Shown: in pieces, positions 54,259 through 63,703 of the stretch | How positions within the stretch are numbered: the stretch's first letter is position 1 | Layout: each line of letters starts with the position of its first letter | Source: Streptomyces musisoli | GTDB lineage: Bacteria; Actinomycetota; Actinomycetes; Streptomycetales; Streptomycetaceae | Direction of reading: 5' to 3' | Assembly: GCF_016741855.1 (NCBI RefSeq) | Contig: NZ_JAERRH010000003.1 | Location: 620,001 to 684,000 of the forward strand | DNA: 64,000 nucleotides | Notes under the pieces: generated by a model | The model's input: only the letters and a program-made list of their open reading frames with translations | Told to the model about the DNA's origin: nothing | Databases searched by the model: none | Made by a program: the position numbers and the translations under genes

Positions 54259-54685
54259 CCGATTGCCATATCGGGGCTCTTGCGCACCTAAGGGACATAT
54301 GCAAGAGACGCAGATCACAGTGATGCGAACGTAACCATCGAAGGGGTTCGAAGGTCTAAGTTGGCGATGTCAGACCAGCGTCTTGGGGGGCGCTGACTGG
54401 CATCTGAGGATGTCTTGGGGGACTTCCTCAGAGATGCGTTGCCGGGGCACGTACACCGGGAAGCTTTGAGCGGCCCTCCCTACGTGCGTTGTCCCGGCAG
54501 ATCGCACCGCATCACTGGAGCACGGCGGGTTCCGCCCGCTGTGCTCAGACAGCGATTCAGGCGCTGTCCTCTCCAAGCGCCCGGCCGGATCCCGTGGGGG
54601 GAATCCGCACCGGGACATGGGAAGGCGCCCTGGTCGTCGGCCCGTGGGGGGACCGGCGTCTCAGGGCGCCTTCCGCTTTTCCTGC
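54259..54685 (+). ncRNA. Candidate structured non-coding RNA between copA and citA
   Basis: No protein frame is credible in 54155-54742. A sigma-70-like promoter, TTCACA (54223-54228), 18 bp, TACGCT (54247-54252), points right. Downstream a series of stems is seen: CTCTTGC/GCAAGAG (54277-54307), CCAGCG/CGCTG (54375-54395), TCTGAGGA/TCCTCAGA (54403-54432), GCCGGGGCACGTA with TACGTGC...CCCGGC (54441-54498), GAGCAC/GTGCTC (54518-54546), ACAGCG/CGCTGT (54549-54567), and a final 13-bp GGAAGGCGCCCTG/CAGGGCGCCTTCC (54620-54674) followed by GCTTTT. The last looks like an intrinsic terminator for the plus strand. It does not match tmRNA, SRP or RNase P RNA as I know them. Confidence 0.5.
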
Positions 54686-54742
54686 CTCTTCAGCACCGGC
54701 TCAGGGCCCGCCCCGGCGGACAGACCCTGGTACTCGGTGTGC

Positions 54743-56032
<1,290 letters not shown>

Positions 56033-56210
56033 GTCTTCCCTCACCGACGTAGTGCCTCATCTTCGAGGTGCCCTGACTGTCTCTACCATCCCCCATTTGG
56101 CTCAGGAGAGTGCACTCGGGGTCGACCATTGGGCCTATTGGCGGCACTCAGTGCCGTCAACCTGCTCATCCTGCCCCCTCGGAGGGGCATCCGGAAGTGC
56201 TCTGTGACCT

Positions 56211-58487
56211 TTACGACTCGTTTGATCGATCATTTTTCGGCCCCAGCCTGAAGTCGAGGGCCGTGCAGCGCCGTCCGGCCGACACCGTGCGCACCGCCTG
56301 CCCGATCGCCTTGCGTGAACCGACCAGGACGACCAGCCGTCGGGCCCGGGTGACCGCCGTGTAGAGCAGGTTCCGCTGAAGCATCATCCACGCTCCGGTG
56401 GTGACCGGAATCACCACGGCGGGATACTCGCTCCCCTGCGAGCGGTGGATGGTCACCGCGTACGCATGGGCCAGTTCGTCCAGTTCGTCGAACTCGTACG
56501 GGACCTCCTCATCTTCGTCCGTCAGCACGGTCAGGCGCTGGTCGACCGGATCGAGCGAGGTGACGACGCCCACCGTGCCGTTGAAGACACCGTTCTTCCC
56601 TTTCTCGTAATTGTTGCGAATCTGGGTGACCTTGTCGCCGACGCGGAAGACCCGGCCGCCGAACCGCTTCTCCGGCAGATCGGGCCGCCCGGGCGTGACG
56701 GCCTGCTGGAGCAGGCCGTTGAGCACGCCCGCGCCGGCCGGCCCCCGGTGCATCGGCGCGAGCACCTGGACGTCCCGGCGCGGGTCCAGCCCGAACTTGG
56801 CCGGGATGCGCCGCGCGGCCACGTCGACGGTGAGCCGGCCGGCGGCCTCGGTGTCGTCCTCGACGAAGAGGAAGAAGTCCTTCAGCCCGTCGGTGAGCGG
56901 ATGCTGCCCCGCGTTGATCCGGTGCGCGTTGGTGACGACGCCCGACTGCTGGGCCTGCCGGAAGACCCGGGTCAGGCGGACGGCCGGGATGGGGCTCCCG
57001 TCGGCGAGCAGGTCCCGCAGCACCTCCCCGGCGCCCACGCTGGGCAGCTGGTCGACATCCCCCACGAACAGCAGGTGGGCCCCCGGGGGGACGGCCTTCA
57101 CCAGCTTGTTGGCGAGCAGCAGGTCCAGCATCGACGCCTCGTCCACGACCACGAGGTCCGCGTCGAGCGGCCGGTCCCGGTCGTAGGCGGCGTCCCCGCC
57201 GGGCTTCAGCTCCAGCAGCCGGTGCACGGTGGAGGCCTCGGCTCCGGTCAGCTCGGACAGCCGCTTGGCCGCACGGCCGGTCGGGGCCGCCAGCAGCACC
57301 TTGGCCCGCCTGGCCCGGGCCAGCTCCACGATCGAGCGCACGGTGAACGACTTGCCGCATCCCGGCCCGCCGGTCAGCACGGCCACCTTCTCGGTCAGCG
57401 CCAGTTTGACGGCCGCCACCTGCTCGGGCGCGAGGTCGGCACCGGTGCGCGACCCCAGCCAGCCGAGGGCCTTGCCCCAGTCCACGTCCCGGAAGCCGGG
57501 CATCCGGTCCTGGTCGGTTCGCAGCAGTCGCAGCAACTGGCCGGACAGGGACAGCTCGGCGCGGTGGAAGGGCACGAGATAGACGGCGCTGACCGGCTCC
57601 GCGTCGCCCTCGGGTCCGGGCACCTTCTCCCGTACGACCCCTGGATCGGCCCCCTCCTCCGGCACCTCGGACAGCTCGGCGAGACACTCGATGACCAGCC
57701 CGGTGTCGACCTGGAGGAGCTTGACGGCATCGGCGATCAGCCGCTCCTCCGGCAGGAAGCAGTGCCCCTGGTCGGCGGACTGCGACAGCGCGTACTGGAG
57801 GCCGGCCTTCACGCGCGCGGGACTGTCGTGCGGGATGCCGACGGACTGGGCGATCTTGTCGGCGGTGAGGAAGCCGATGCCCCAGACGTCGGCGGCGAGC
57901 CGGTAGGGCTGCTCCTTCACGACGGAGATCGACGCGTCGCCGTACTTCTTGTAGATCCGCACGGCGATCGACGTAGACACCTCGACGGTCTGCAGGAAGA
58001 GCATGACCTCCTTGATCGCCTTCTGCTCCTCCCAGGCATCGGCGATCTTCCGGGTCCGCTTCGGCCCGAGTCCCGGCACCTCGACCAGCCGCTTCGGCTC
58101 CTCCTCGATGATCCGGAGGGTGTCCGTCCCGAAGTGCTGGGTGATGCGGTCGGCGAAGACCGGCCCGATGCCCTTGACCAGCCCGGATCCCAGATAGCGG
58201 CGGATGCCCTGGACGGTGGCCGGCAGCACGGTCGTGTAGTTCTCGACGTGGAACTGTTTGCCGTACTGCGGGTGCGACCCCCAGCGTCCCTCCATCCGCA
58301 GGGACTCCCCCACCTGGGCACCGAGCAGCGCACCGACGACCGTGAGGAGGTCCGCGGCGCCTCGGCCGGTGTCGACCCGGGCGACCGTGTAGCCGTTCTC
58401 CTCATTGGCGTACGTGATCCGCTCCAGTACGCCTTCGAGTACGGCGAGCCGCCGTTCACCCGCGGAGTTCCCCGCCTGTCGATCCAT
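56211..58487 (-). CDS. recD2: RecD2-like SF1B DNA helicase
   Basis: 758 residues from ATG 58487; the frame stays open far upstream but this start is where RecD2 homology begins. N-terminal OB-like and helix-hairpin-helix regions (GIGPVFADRITQHFG, VPGLGPKRTRKIADAW), Walker A LTGGPGCGKSF (about residue 372), Walker B VVVDEASMLDL, a beta-hairpin/SH3 segment and motif V/VI TIHRSQGSEYPAVVIP. A 5'-3' helicase acting in recombination or repair without RecBC. Confidence 0.92.
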   Translation of the reverse strand: MDRQAGNSAGERRLAVLEGVLERITYANEENGYTVARVDTGRGAADLLTVVGALLGAQVGESLRMEGRWGSHPQYGKQFHVENYTTVLPATVQGIRRYLGSGLVKGIGPVFADRITQHFGTDTLRIIEEEPKRLVEVPGLGPKRTRKIADAWEEQKAIKEVMLFLQTVEVSTSIAVRIYKKYGDASISVVKEQPYRLAADVWGIGFLTADKIAQSVGIPHDSPARVKAGLQYALSQSADQGHCFLPEERLIADAVKLLQVDTGLVIECLAELSEVPEEGADPGVVREKVPGPEGDAEPVSAVYLVPFHRAELSLSGQLLRLLRTDQDRMPGFRDVDWGKALGWLGSRTGADLAPEQVAAVKLALTEKVAVLTGGPGCGKSFTVRSIVELARARRAKVLLAAPTGRAAKRLSELTGAEASTVHRLLELKPGGDAAYDRDRPLDADLVVVDEASMLDLLLANKLVKAVPPGAHLLFVGDVDQLPSVGAGEVLRDLLADGSPIPAVRLTRVFRQAQQSGVVTNAHRINAGQHPLTDGLKDFFLFVEDDTEAAGRLTVDVAARRIPAKFGLDPRRDVQVLAPMHRGPAGAGVLNGLLQQAVTPGRPDLPEKRFGGRVFRVGDKVTQIRNNYEKGKNGVFNGTVGVVTSLDPVDQRLTVLTDEDEEVPYEFDELDELAHAYAVTIHRSQGSEYPAVVIPVTTGAWMMLQRNLLYTAVTRARRLVVLVGSRKAIGQAVRTVSAGRRCTALDFRLGPKNDRSNES

Positions 58488-58569
58488 GATCCGACGGTAC
58501 CGGTGGGGTGTGACACCGAATACGCGCGTACCGACCGGATAGGAATGGCAGGCGGGAGGCATGGGGTGG

Positions 58570-58755
58570 ATGAGTGACAACTGTCTGACGGTGATCCCGC
58601 CCGATCCGTACTGGCAGCCCGCTCGGGAGGCCGCCGACCGCGCCGTGGCCGTGCTGTCCGGGATGCTTCCCGACGCCGACACGCGCCGCGGCCTGGAGGC
58701 CCTGTGGCACGACACCGTCGAGATGGTCTTCCGCGGCTCCAACCTCAAGGGCTGA
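58570..58755 (+). CDS. Small hypothetical protein
   Basis: 61 residues from ATG 58570, chosen because GGGAGG lies 11 bases upstream, while ATG 58561 is too close to it. MSDNCLTVIPPDPYWQPARE, AADRAVAVLSGMLPDADTRR, then WHDTVEMVFRG. Soluble, mildly acidic, helical. No family recognised; codon bias is that of a real gene. Confidence 0.5.
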   Translation: MSDNCLTVIPPDPYWQPAREAADRAVAVLSGMLPDADTRRGLEALWHDTVEMVFRGSNLKG

Positions 58756-58997
58756 CCGAAGAGGAACTGGCCCGCGTAGCGCCATCCGGCCTCCCAACCC
58801 TTGCCCCCTCTCCCCCTCCCCCCGCGTCCCAGCGGTGATTGGCGGATGTGTGCCAGAGGGCGGCGGGGAAGCCGCAGATGGGAGCGGTGGGGCGCTTCGT
58901 CGTGTGGAACGGGTATGCCAATCGCCGCGGAGGGATCCGTCCGGGGGCCGCGCCCTAGGATCGGGGGGCGAGCGAGAGTGTGGTGGGGAGAGTGGGG

Positions 58998-59975
58998 ATG
59001 GGTGTCGTCGGTGTCGGACGCGACGGTGTGGTGGGTGGGTTCGAAGAGCACCGGACGGAACTGACCGGCTACTGCTATCGCATGCTGGGCTCCGTGTTCG
59101 AGGCGGAGGACGCGGTGCAGGAGACCATGGTCAGGGCGTGGCGCGGCGTCGACCGGTTCGAGGGGCGTTCGTCGCTGCGATCGTGGCTCTACCGCATCGC
59201 CACCAACGTCTGTCTGGATGCGCTGGCCGGCAGCAAGCGCCGGGCCCTGCCCATGGATCTGTCGGCTCCGGCCGGTGGTGCCGCCTCACCGGGCAAGGCG
59301 CTGGACGCCTCGGCCTGGATCGAGCCCTGCCCGGACGACCGCACACTGGTCGCCGCCGGTGATCCGGCCGATGCGGCGGTCCTGCGGGAGTCGGTACGCC
59401 TGGCGTTCGTGGCCGCCTTGCAGTACTTGGCCCCCAGACAGCGGGCCGTTCTCCTGCTCCGGGAGGTCCTGGGCTTCTCGGCACGCGAGGTGGCGGAGAT
59501 ACAGGGCTGCACCGTCGCCTCGGCGAACAGCGCGCTGCAACGTGCACGGGCGGCGTTGGCGGACCGCCGGGAGGCCGCGGCACCGCCGACGTCCGATGTC
59601 GTACGGCAGGCGCTGGCCGCGCGCTATGCCGCGGCTTTCGCCGACTTCGACATGGAGGGGCTCGGCATGCTCCTGCACGTGGACGCCACCCTGTCCCTGG
59701 CTCCGCACACCCTCTGGATGCGGGGATGTGCCGACATCCAGGCGTGGTTCAGCGGGCCTGCGGTCGGGTGCCGGGGGTCGAGACTGGTCCCGACGACGGC
59801 GAACGGCTCGCCCGCCTTCGGCCAGTACCGGCGTCGCGCCGACGGGACGGGGTTCGAGCCGTGGGCGCTCCAGGTCATCGAGGTCTCCTCGGACCGCATC
59901 GGCGACATCAGGTTCTTCCGCGACACCGAGCGCCTGTTCCCGCTCTTCGGCCTGCCGCCTCGCCTCGACGCCTAG
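58998..59975 (+). CDS. ECF sigma factor with C-terminal SnoaL-like domain
   Basis: 325 residues. Sigma2: ELTGYCYRMLGSVFEAEDAV, QETMVRAWRGVDRFEGRSSL, RSWLYRIATNVCLDAL. Sigma4: LAPRQRAVLLLREVLGFSAR, EVAEIQGCTVASANSALQRA. Residues about 200-325 form an NTF2/SnoaL-like domain (ADFDMEGLGMLLHVDATLSL, IQAWFSGP, GDIRFFRDTERLFPLFGLP). This layout is that of SigG/SigJ-type ECFs, whose fused domain replaces a separate anti-sigma factor; none is found here. GTG 58980 is an alternative start. Confidence 0.88.
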   Translation: MGVVGVGRDGVVGGFEEHRTELTGYCYRMLGSVFEAEDAVQETMVRAWRGVDRFEGRSSLRSWLYRIATNVCLDALAGSKRRALPMDLSAPAGGAASPGKALDASAWIEPCPDDRTLVAAGDPADAAVLRESVRLAFVAALQYLAPRQRAVLLLREVLGFSAREVAEIQGCTVASANSALQRARAALADRREAAAPPTSDVVRQALAARYAAAFADFDMEGLGMLLHVDATLSLAPHTLWMRGCADIQAWFSGPAVGCRGSRLVPTTANGSPAFGQYRRRADGTGFEPWALQVIEVSSDRIGDIRFFRDTERLFPLFGLPPRLDA

Positions 59976-60122
59976 CCCTCCCGCCCCCGCCGTGCAAGAG
60001 GGCCGAAAAGCGGGAGGCCGGGAGGCGTGGGGGCTCCGGCGGGGCCCGGTGCGGTGTCGTGCGGGGGGGCCGCCGGGGGAAAATGCCTACCGCCGTGGGC
60101 CGGGGCGGCGGAGACTCGACTC

Positions 60123-60740
60123 ATGGATGACATGGGGGCGTTCCGGGAGGCGGTCGACGCGTGGGCGGCCGGTGGGCCAGGCGGGCCGGCTCGCGAACTG
60201 GCCGCGCGGCTGCCCGTCCGGGTGGCCGTCCTGCTCGAAGGGCCGAGCGACGCCGCGGCGGTGGGCGCGCTGGCCGCGCGCCGCGGCCGTGACCTGGCGG
60301 CCGAAGGAATCTGCGTCCTGCCGATGGGCGGGGCGATGAGCGTCGGGCGGTTCGCCGGTCTCCTCGGGCCGCTCGGGCTGGGCCTGCGTCTCACGGGGCT
60401 GTGCGACGAGGCCGAGCGCCGCTACTACGACCGCGGCTGGGAGCGGGCCGGCGCGGCCCGGCAGGGGTTCTTCGTCTGCGCGGCGGATCTGGAGGACGAG
60501 CTGATCAGAGCGCTGGGCGTGGGGCGGGTGGAGGAACTGGTCCGGGCGGAGGGCGATCTGCGCGCCCTCCAGACCTTCCTGCGCCAGCCCGCGCAGCAGG
60601 GGCGTACCTCGCAGCAGCGGTTGCGGCGCTTCTTCGGCACGAAGAAAGGACGCAAGATCCACTACGGCCGCGTGCTCGTCGAGGCCCTCGACGAGGACCG
60701 CGTACCCACTCCGCTCGACCGCCTACTCGCCGACCTCTGA
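60123..60740 (+). CDS. Stand-alone OLD-type TOPRIM protein
   Basis: 205 residues. VRVAVLLEGPSDAAAVGALA, LPMGGAMSVGRFAGLL, LTGLCDEAERRYY and GFFVCAADLEDELIRALG match the TOPRIM nuclease domain of OLD/overcoming-lysogenization enzymes, with the acidic EGxxD and D-x-E-D-E sites. The usual N-terminal ABC ATPase is absent. KKGRKIHYGRVLVEALDEDRVP ends the domain as in the family. Whether it acts alone as a nuclease is unknown. Confidence 0.78.
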   Translation: MDDMGAFREAVDAWAAGGPGGPARELAARLPVRVAVLLEGPSDAAAVGALAARRGRDLAAEGICVLPMGGAMSVGRFAGLLGPLGLGLRLTGLCDEAERRYYDRGWERAGAARQGFFVCAADLEDELIRALGVGRVEELVRAEGDLRALQTFLRQPAQQGRTSQQRLRRFFGTKKGRKIHYGRVLVEALDEDRVPTPLDRLLADL

Positions 60741-60895
60741 CCCGCCCCACCACCCGAACGCCGGCCACCAGACCGCCCCACTCGCCGGCCTTCGACGCCA
60801 CCATCCCGCCTCGCGAACACCAGCCACCAGGGCTCCCGCTCACCGGCCCCCGCCCCACCACCAGACACCCGCCGCCGACCGCCGGCCCTTCATCG

Positions 60896-61057
60896 TGCGT
60901 CTGCGGGTGGCTTCACAACGCCAAGCAGCCCGGCCAGCTCGGCAGGATCGCCGTGGACAACGCCCTGAAGGCGGTCAGGGGCGAGAAGGTGGAGCCGACG
61001 GTGAAGGTGCCGGTGAAGGTGGTCACGAAGGACAACGTGGCCGGCTTCAGCGGCTGA
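60896..61057 (+). pseudogene. 3' remnant of a ribose-type ABC substrate-binding protein
   Basis: The last 50 codons before TGA read NAKQPGQLGRIAVDNALKAV, RGEKVEPTVKVPVKVVTKDN, VAGFSG, the usual C-terminus of RbsB-like periplasmic sugar-binding proteins. Upstream the frame turns to proline/threonine-rich nonsense, with no signal peptide, lipobox or binding domain. It lies 80 bp before rbsK. Remains of a deleted sugar transporter operon. Confidence 0.75.
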
Positions 61058-61137
61058 CACGGACGGACGGGCGGACGGGCGGGCGCGGCCCCGGGGATCT
61101 CCGGGGCGGTCCGCTCATCTCTCAGGGGAGTCAACTG

Positions 61138-62124
61138 ATGTACGACTACGACCTCCTGGTCGTGGGATCGGCCAACGCCGACCTGGTGATCGACGTCGAG
61201 CGGCGGCCGGCCGCCGGCGAGACGGTGCTCGGCGGCGACCTGGCCGTGCACCCGGGCGGCAAGGGCGCCAACCAGGCGGTCGCCGCCGCCCGGCTGGACG
61301 CGCGAACGGCCCTGCTGGCGCGGGTGGGCGACGACGGCCACGGCCGGCTGCTGCTCGACTCGCTGGGCGCGGCCGGGGTCGACACGGCGGGCGTGCTGGT
61401 GGGCGGGGCGCCGACGGGCGTCGCGCTGATCACCGTCGACCCTCTGGGCGACAACAGCATCGTGGTGTCGCCGGGCGCCAACTCCCGTCTGTCGCCGGAG
61501 GACGTCCGGGCGGCCGCGGGCCTCTTCCGCGCCACGCGGGTCGTGTCGGCGCAGCTGGAGATCCCGCTGGAGACGGTCGTGGAGGTCGTACGGAACCTGG
61601 TGCCGGGCGGCCGCTTCGTGCTGAATCCGTCTCCGCCGCGTGAGCTGCCCGCCGAGGTGCTGGCGGCCTGCGATCCGCTGATCGTGAACGAGCATGAGGC
61701 GCGGGTGATCCTCGGTGACGCCTGTGTGGGCGGGGAACCCGCGGACTGGGCGCGGCTGCTGCTGGCCGGGGGGCCGCGCTCGGTGGTGGTGACGCTGGGC
61801 GCCGAGGGGGCGCTCGTGTGCGCCGGTGCGGACGTGACCCGGGTGCCGTCGGTGCGGGTGGACGCGGTGGACACGACCGGTGCGGGCGACGCGTTCACCG
61901 CCGCGCTGGCCTGGCGGCTGGGTGCGGGTGCCGCCCTGGCCGAGGCGGCGGCGTACGCGGCCCGGGTGGGGGCGGCGGCCGTGACGAGGCGGGGCGCGCA
62001 GGAGTCGTATCCGACGGCGGAGGAGGTCGAGGCGCTGTGCGGCGCCGTGCCGGGGGACGCGCGTACGGCCGGCCGTGCGGCGGACGGCGCGCCCGTGGCG
62101 GGCGAGCGAGGCGGGTCCCGGTGA
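61138..62124 (+). CDS. rbsK: Ribokinase
   Basis: 328 residues of the PfkB family: VVGSANADLVIDVERRPAAG, the substrate/loop motif HPGGKGANQAVAAARL and catalytic DTTGAGDAFTAALAWRLG. Phosphorylates ribose. AGGGGAG precedes ATG 61138. Overlaps the broken rbsD by GTGA. Intact despite decay of its transporter and pyranase neighbours. Confidence 0.92.
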   Translation: MYDYDLLVVGSANADLVIDVERRPAAGETVLGGDLAVHPGGKGANQAVAAARLDARTALLARVGDDGHGRLLLDSLGAAGVDTAGVLVGGAPTGVALITVDPLGDNSIVVSPGANSRLSPEDVRAAAGLFRATRVVSAQLEIPLETVVEVVRNLVPGGRFVLNPSPPRELPAEVLAACDPLIVNEHEARVILGDACVGGEPADWARLLLAGGPRSVVVTLGAEGALVCAGADVTRVPSVRVDAVDTTGAGDAFTAALAWRLGAGAALAEAAAYAARVGAAAVTRRGAQESYPTAEEVEALCGAVPGDARTAGRAADGAPVAGERGGSR

Positions 62125-62360
62125 AGAGGGGGATCCTCAACCGCGGGCCGGCCGGTGCGCCGGCCGGGCTGGGGCACGGCGACGGGGTGCTGGTGTCCGA
62201 CGCGGGCATGCCGGAACCGCGGGCTGGCCGGTGCGCCGGCCGGGCTGGGGCACGGTGACGGGGTGCTGGTGTGCGACGCGGGCATGCCGGTCCCGGACGG
62301 GCCCCACCTGGTGGACCTCGCCTTCCGGGCCGGCGTCCCGTCCTTCGCGGAGGCCCTGGC
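62121..62360 (+). pseudogene. rbsD: D-ribose pyranase, broken
   Basis: From GTG 62121 the frame reads MKRGILNRGPAGAPAGLGHG, DGVLVSDAGMPEP, then leaves the RbsD sequence. A second partial copy resumes one frame over: GLAGAPAGLGHGDGVLVCDA, GMPVPDGPHLVDLAFRAGVP, SFAEAL. The break is a 76-bp tandem duplication. The C-terminal half of RbsD (residues beyond about 50) is missing altogether; 62361-62694 holds no gene. Confidence 0.85.
62142..62293 (+). repeat. 76-bp tandem duplication within rbsD
   Basis: 62142-62217 and 62218-62293 match at about 70 of 76 positions. Since 76 is not a multiple of three the duplication shifts the frame. Confidence 0.88.
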
Positions 62361-62694
62361 GGCCGCGGCACCGCGGACGTTTCGAGGGGGCGCCTCCGGC
62401 CCATCGGCCCGGACACGCCCCCTCGGCTTCCCCCTCCCCTGCCGGAACCCGCCCCTCCCCAGGGTCCCCCGTGGTTCCGACGACAGATACGACACGAAAA
62501 ACGCGGGAGGGGTTGCACGGCCCGCCAAGATTTTCCGGGCGCCGGCGGACCACGAGGTGCGTACCGCCCGTGAGCTGGGGTGACTGTCCCGCACATGGGC
62601 GGGACGGCTTCGGGGCGACCAGATGTTCGAGCCTGATGTGGCTGGTCCCCCGGCATCACCGGTCCGCACGGCCGCACCCTCGCCCCGGGCCGCC

Positions 62695-62830
62695 CCGGGG
62701 CGAGCCGGCCCGGGGCGAGCCGGCCCGGGGCGAGCCGGCCCGGGGCGAGCCGGCCCGGGGCGAGCCGGCCCGGGGCGAGCCGGCCCGGGGCGAGCCGGCC
62801 CGGGGCGAGCCGGCCCGGGGGGAGCCGGCC
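62695..62830. repeat. 15-bp tandem repeat, about nine copies
   Basis: Unit CGAGCCGGCCCGGGG repeated without change from 62701 to about 62820, with degenerate units at the ends. All six frames stay open across it only because 15 is a multiple of three. Sits between the rbs remnants and the isomerase gene stop. Confidence 0.92.
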
Positions 62831-62839
62831 GGCCGGTGC

Positions 62840-63703
62840 TCACGGGTCGTTCGCGGGGCGCCCCCGGCGGATGACGTGCTCCGCGAATCGTTGTGCCGTC
62901 TCCGCCAGGACCTCACGTCCGTCCCGGGCCCACAGCCGTTCGTTGAACAGTTCGACCTCGATGGGGCCGGTGTAGCCGGCGGAGTCCACGTGGGTCTTCC
63001 ACTCGCGCAGGTCGATCGAGCCGTCGCCGAGCTGGCCGCGTCCGTTGAGGACGCCCTCGGGGAGGGGGGTGGTCCAGTCGGCGAGCTGGAAGGCGTGGAT
63101 GCGGCCCGTCGCGCCGGCGCGGGCGATCTGGGCGGGGGCCTGGTCGTCCCACCACACGTGGTACGTGTCCACGGTCACCCCGACCTGGTGCGCGGGGAAT
63201 CTCTCGGCCAGGTCCAGGGCCTGGGCGAGGGTGGAGACCACGCAGCGGTCGGCGGCGTACATGGGGTGCAGGGGTTCGATGGCGAGGCGTACGCCGTGGT
63301 CCTCGGCGTAGGGGGCCAGTTCGGTCAGCGCGTCGGCGATGCGTTCCCGGGCGGCCCGCAGGTCCTTGTCGCCGGGCGGCAGTCCGCCGGAGACCAGGAC
63401 CAGGGTGTCCGTGCCGAGGGCGGCCGCCTCGTCGATCGCGCGGCGGTTGTCGGCCAGGGCCGCCGCGCGTTCGCCGGGGTCGAGGGCGGTGAAGAAGCCG
63501 CCGCGGCACAGGGTCGTCACCGTCAGGCCCGCGTCGCGGACCAGCTCGGCGGCCGCCTCCACGCCGTACTCCCGGACCGGCTCCCGCCACAGGCCCACCC
63601 GGCCGACGCCCGACGCCCGGCAGGCTTCGGCCAGTTCGGGGAGCGACAGCTGCCTGACCGTCATCTGGTTGACGGAGAACCGTGCGAGGTCCGTGCCGCT
63701 CAC
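62840..63703 (-). CDS. Sugar phosphate isomerase/epimerase (TIM barrel)
   Basis: 287 residues from GTG 63703. AP-endonuclease-2-like barrel: SVNQMTVRQLSLPELAEACR, VTTLCRGGFFTALD, LAIEPLHPMYAADRCVV, VGVTVDTYHVWWD, HAFQLADWTTPLPEG and YTGPIEVELFNERLW give the metal-binding E, D, H and E positions. Related to IolE/IolH-type and xylose-isomerase-like enzymes; in actinomycetes it commonly sits with a DUF993 gene and an oxidoreductase, likely for an inositol- or keto-sugar-like substrate. Overlaps the upstream DUF993 stop (GTGA). Confidence 0.85.
   Translation of the reverse strand: MSGTDLARFSVNQMTVRQLSLPELAEACRASGVGRVGLWREPVREYGVEAAAELVRDAGLTVTTLCRGGFFTALDPGERAAALADNRRAIDEAAALGTDTLVLVSGGLPPGDKDLRAARERIADALTELAPYAEDHGVRLAIEPLHPMYAADRCVVSTLAQALDLAERFPAHQVGVTVDTYHVWWDDQAPAQIARAGATGRIHAFQLADWTTPLPEGVLNGRGQLGDGSIDLREWKTHVDSAGYTGPIEVELFNERLWARDGREVLAETAQRFAEHVIRRGRPANDP

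Noticed and set aside
58488..59051. Upstream extension of the RecD2-like frame
   Set aside because: The frame is open but the sequence before MDRQAGNS has no helicase similarity and overlaps a separate rightward small gene and the sigma factor start.
61146..62843. 565-residue minus-strand frame opposite rbsK and the tandem repeat
   Set aside because: Antisense to ribokinase and kept open by a 15-bp repeat; starts in low-complexity PARPG units.
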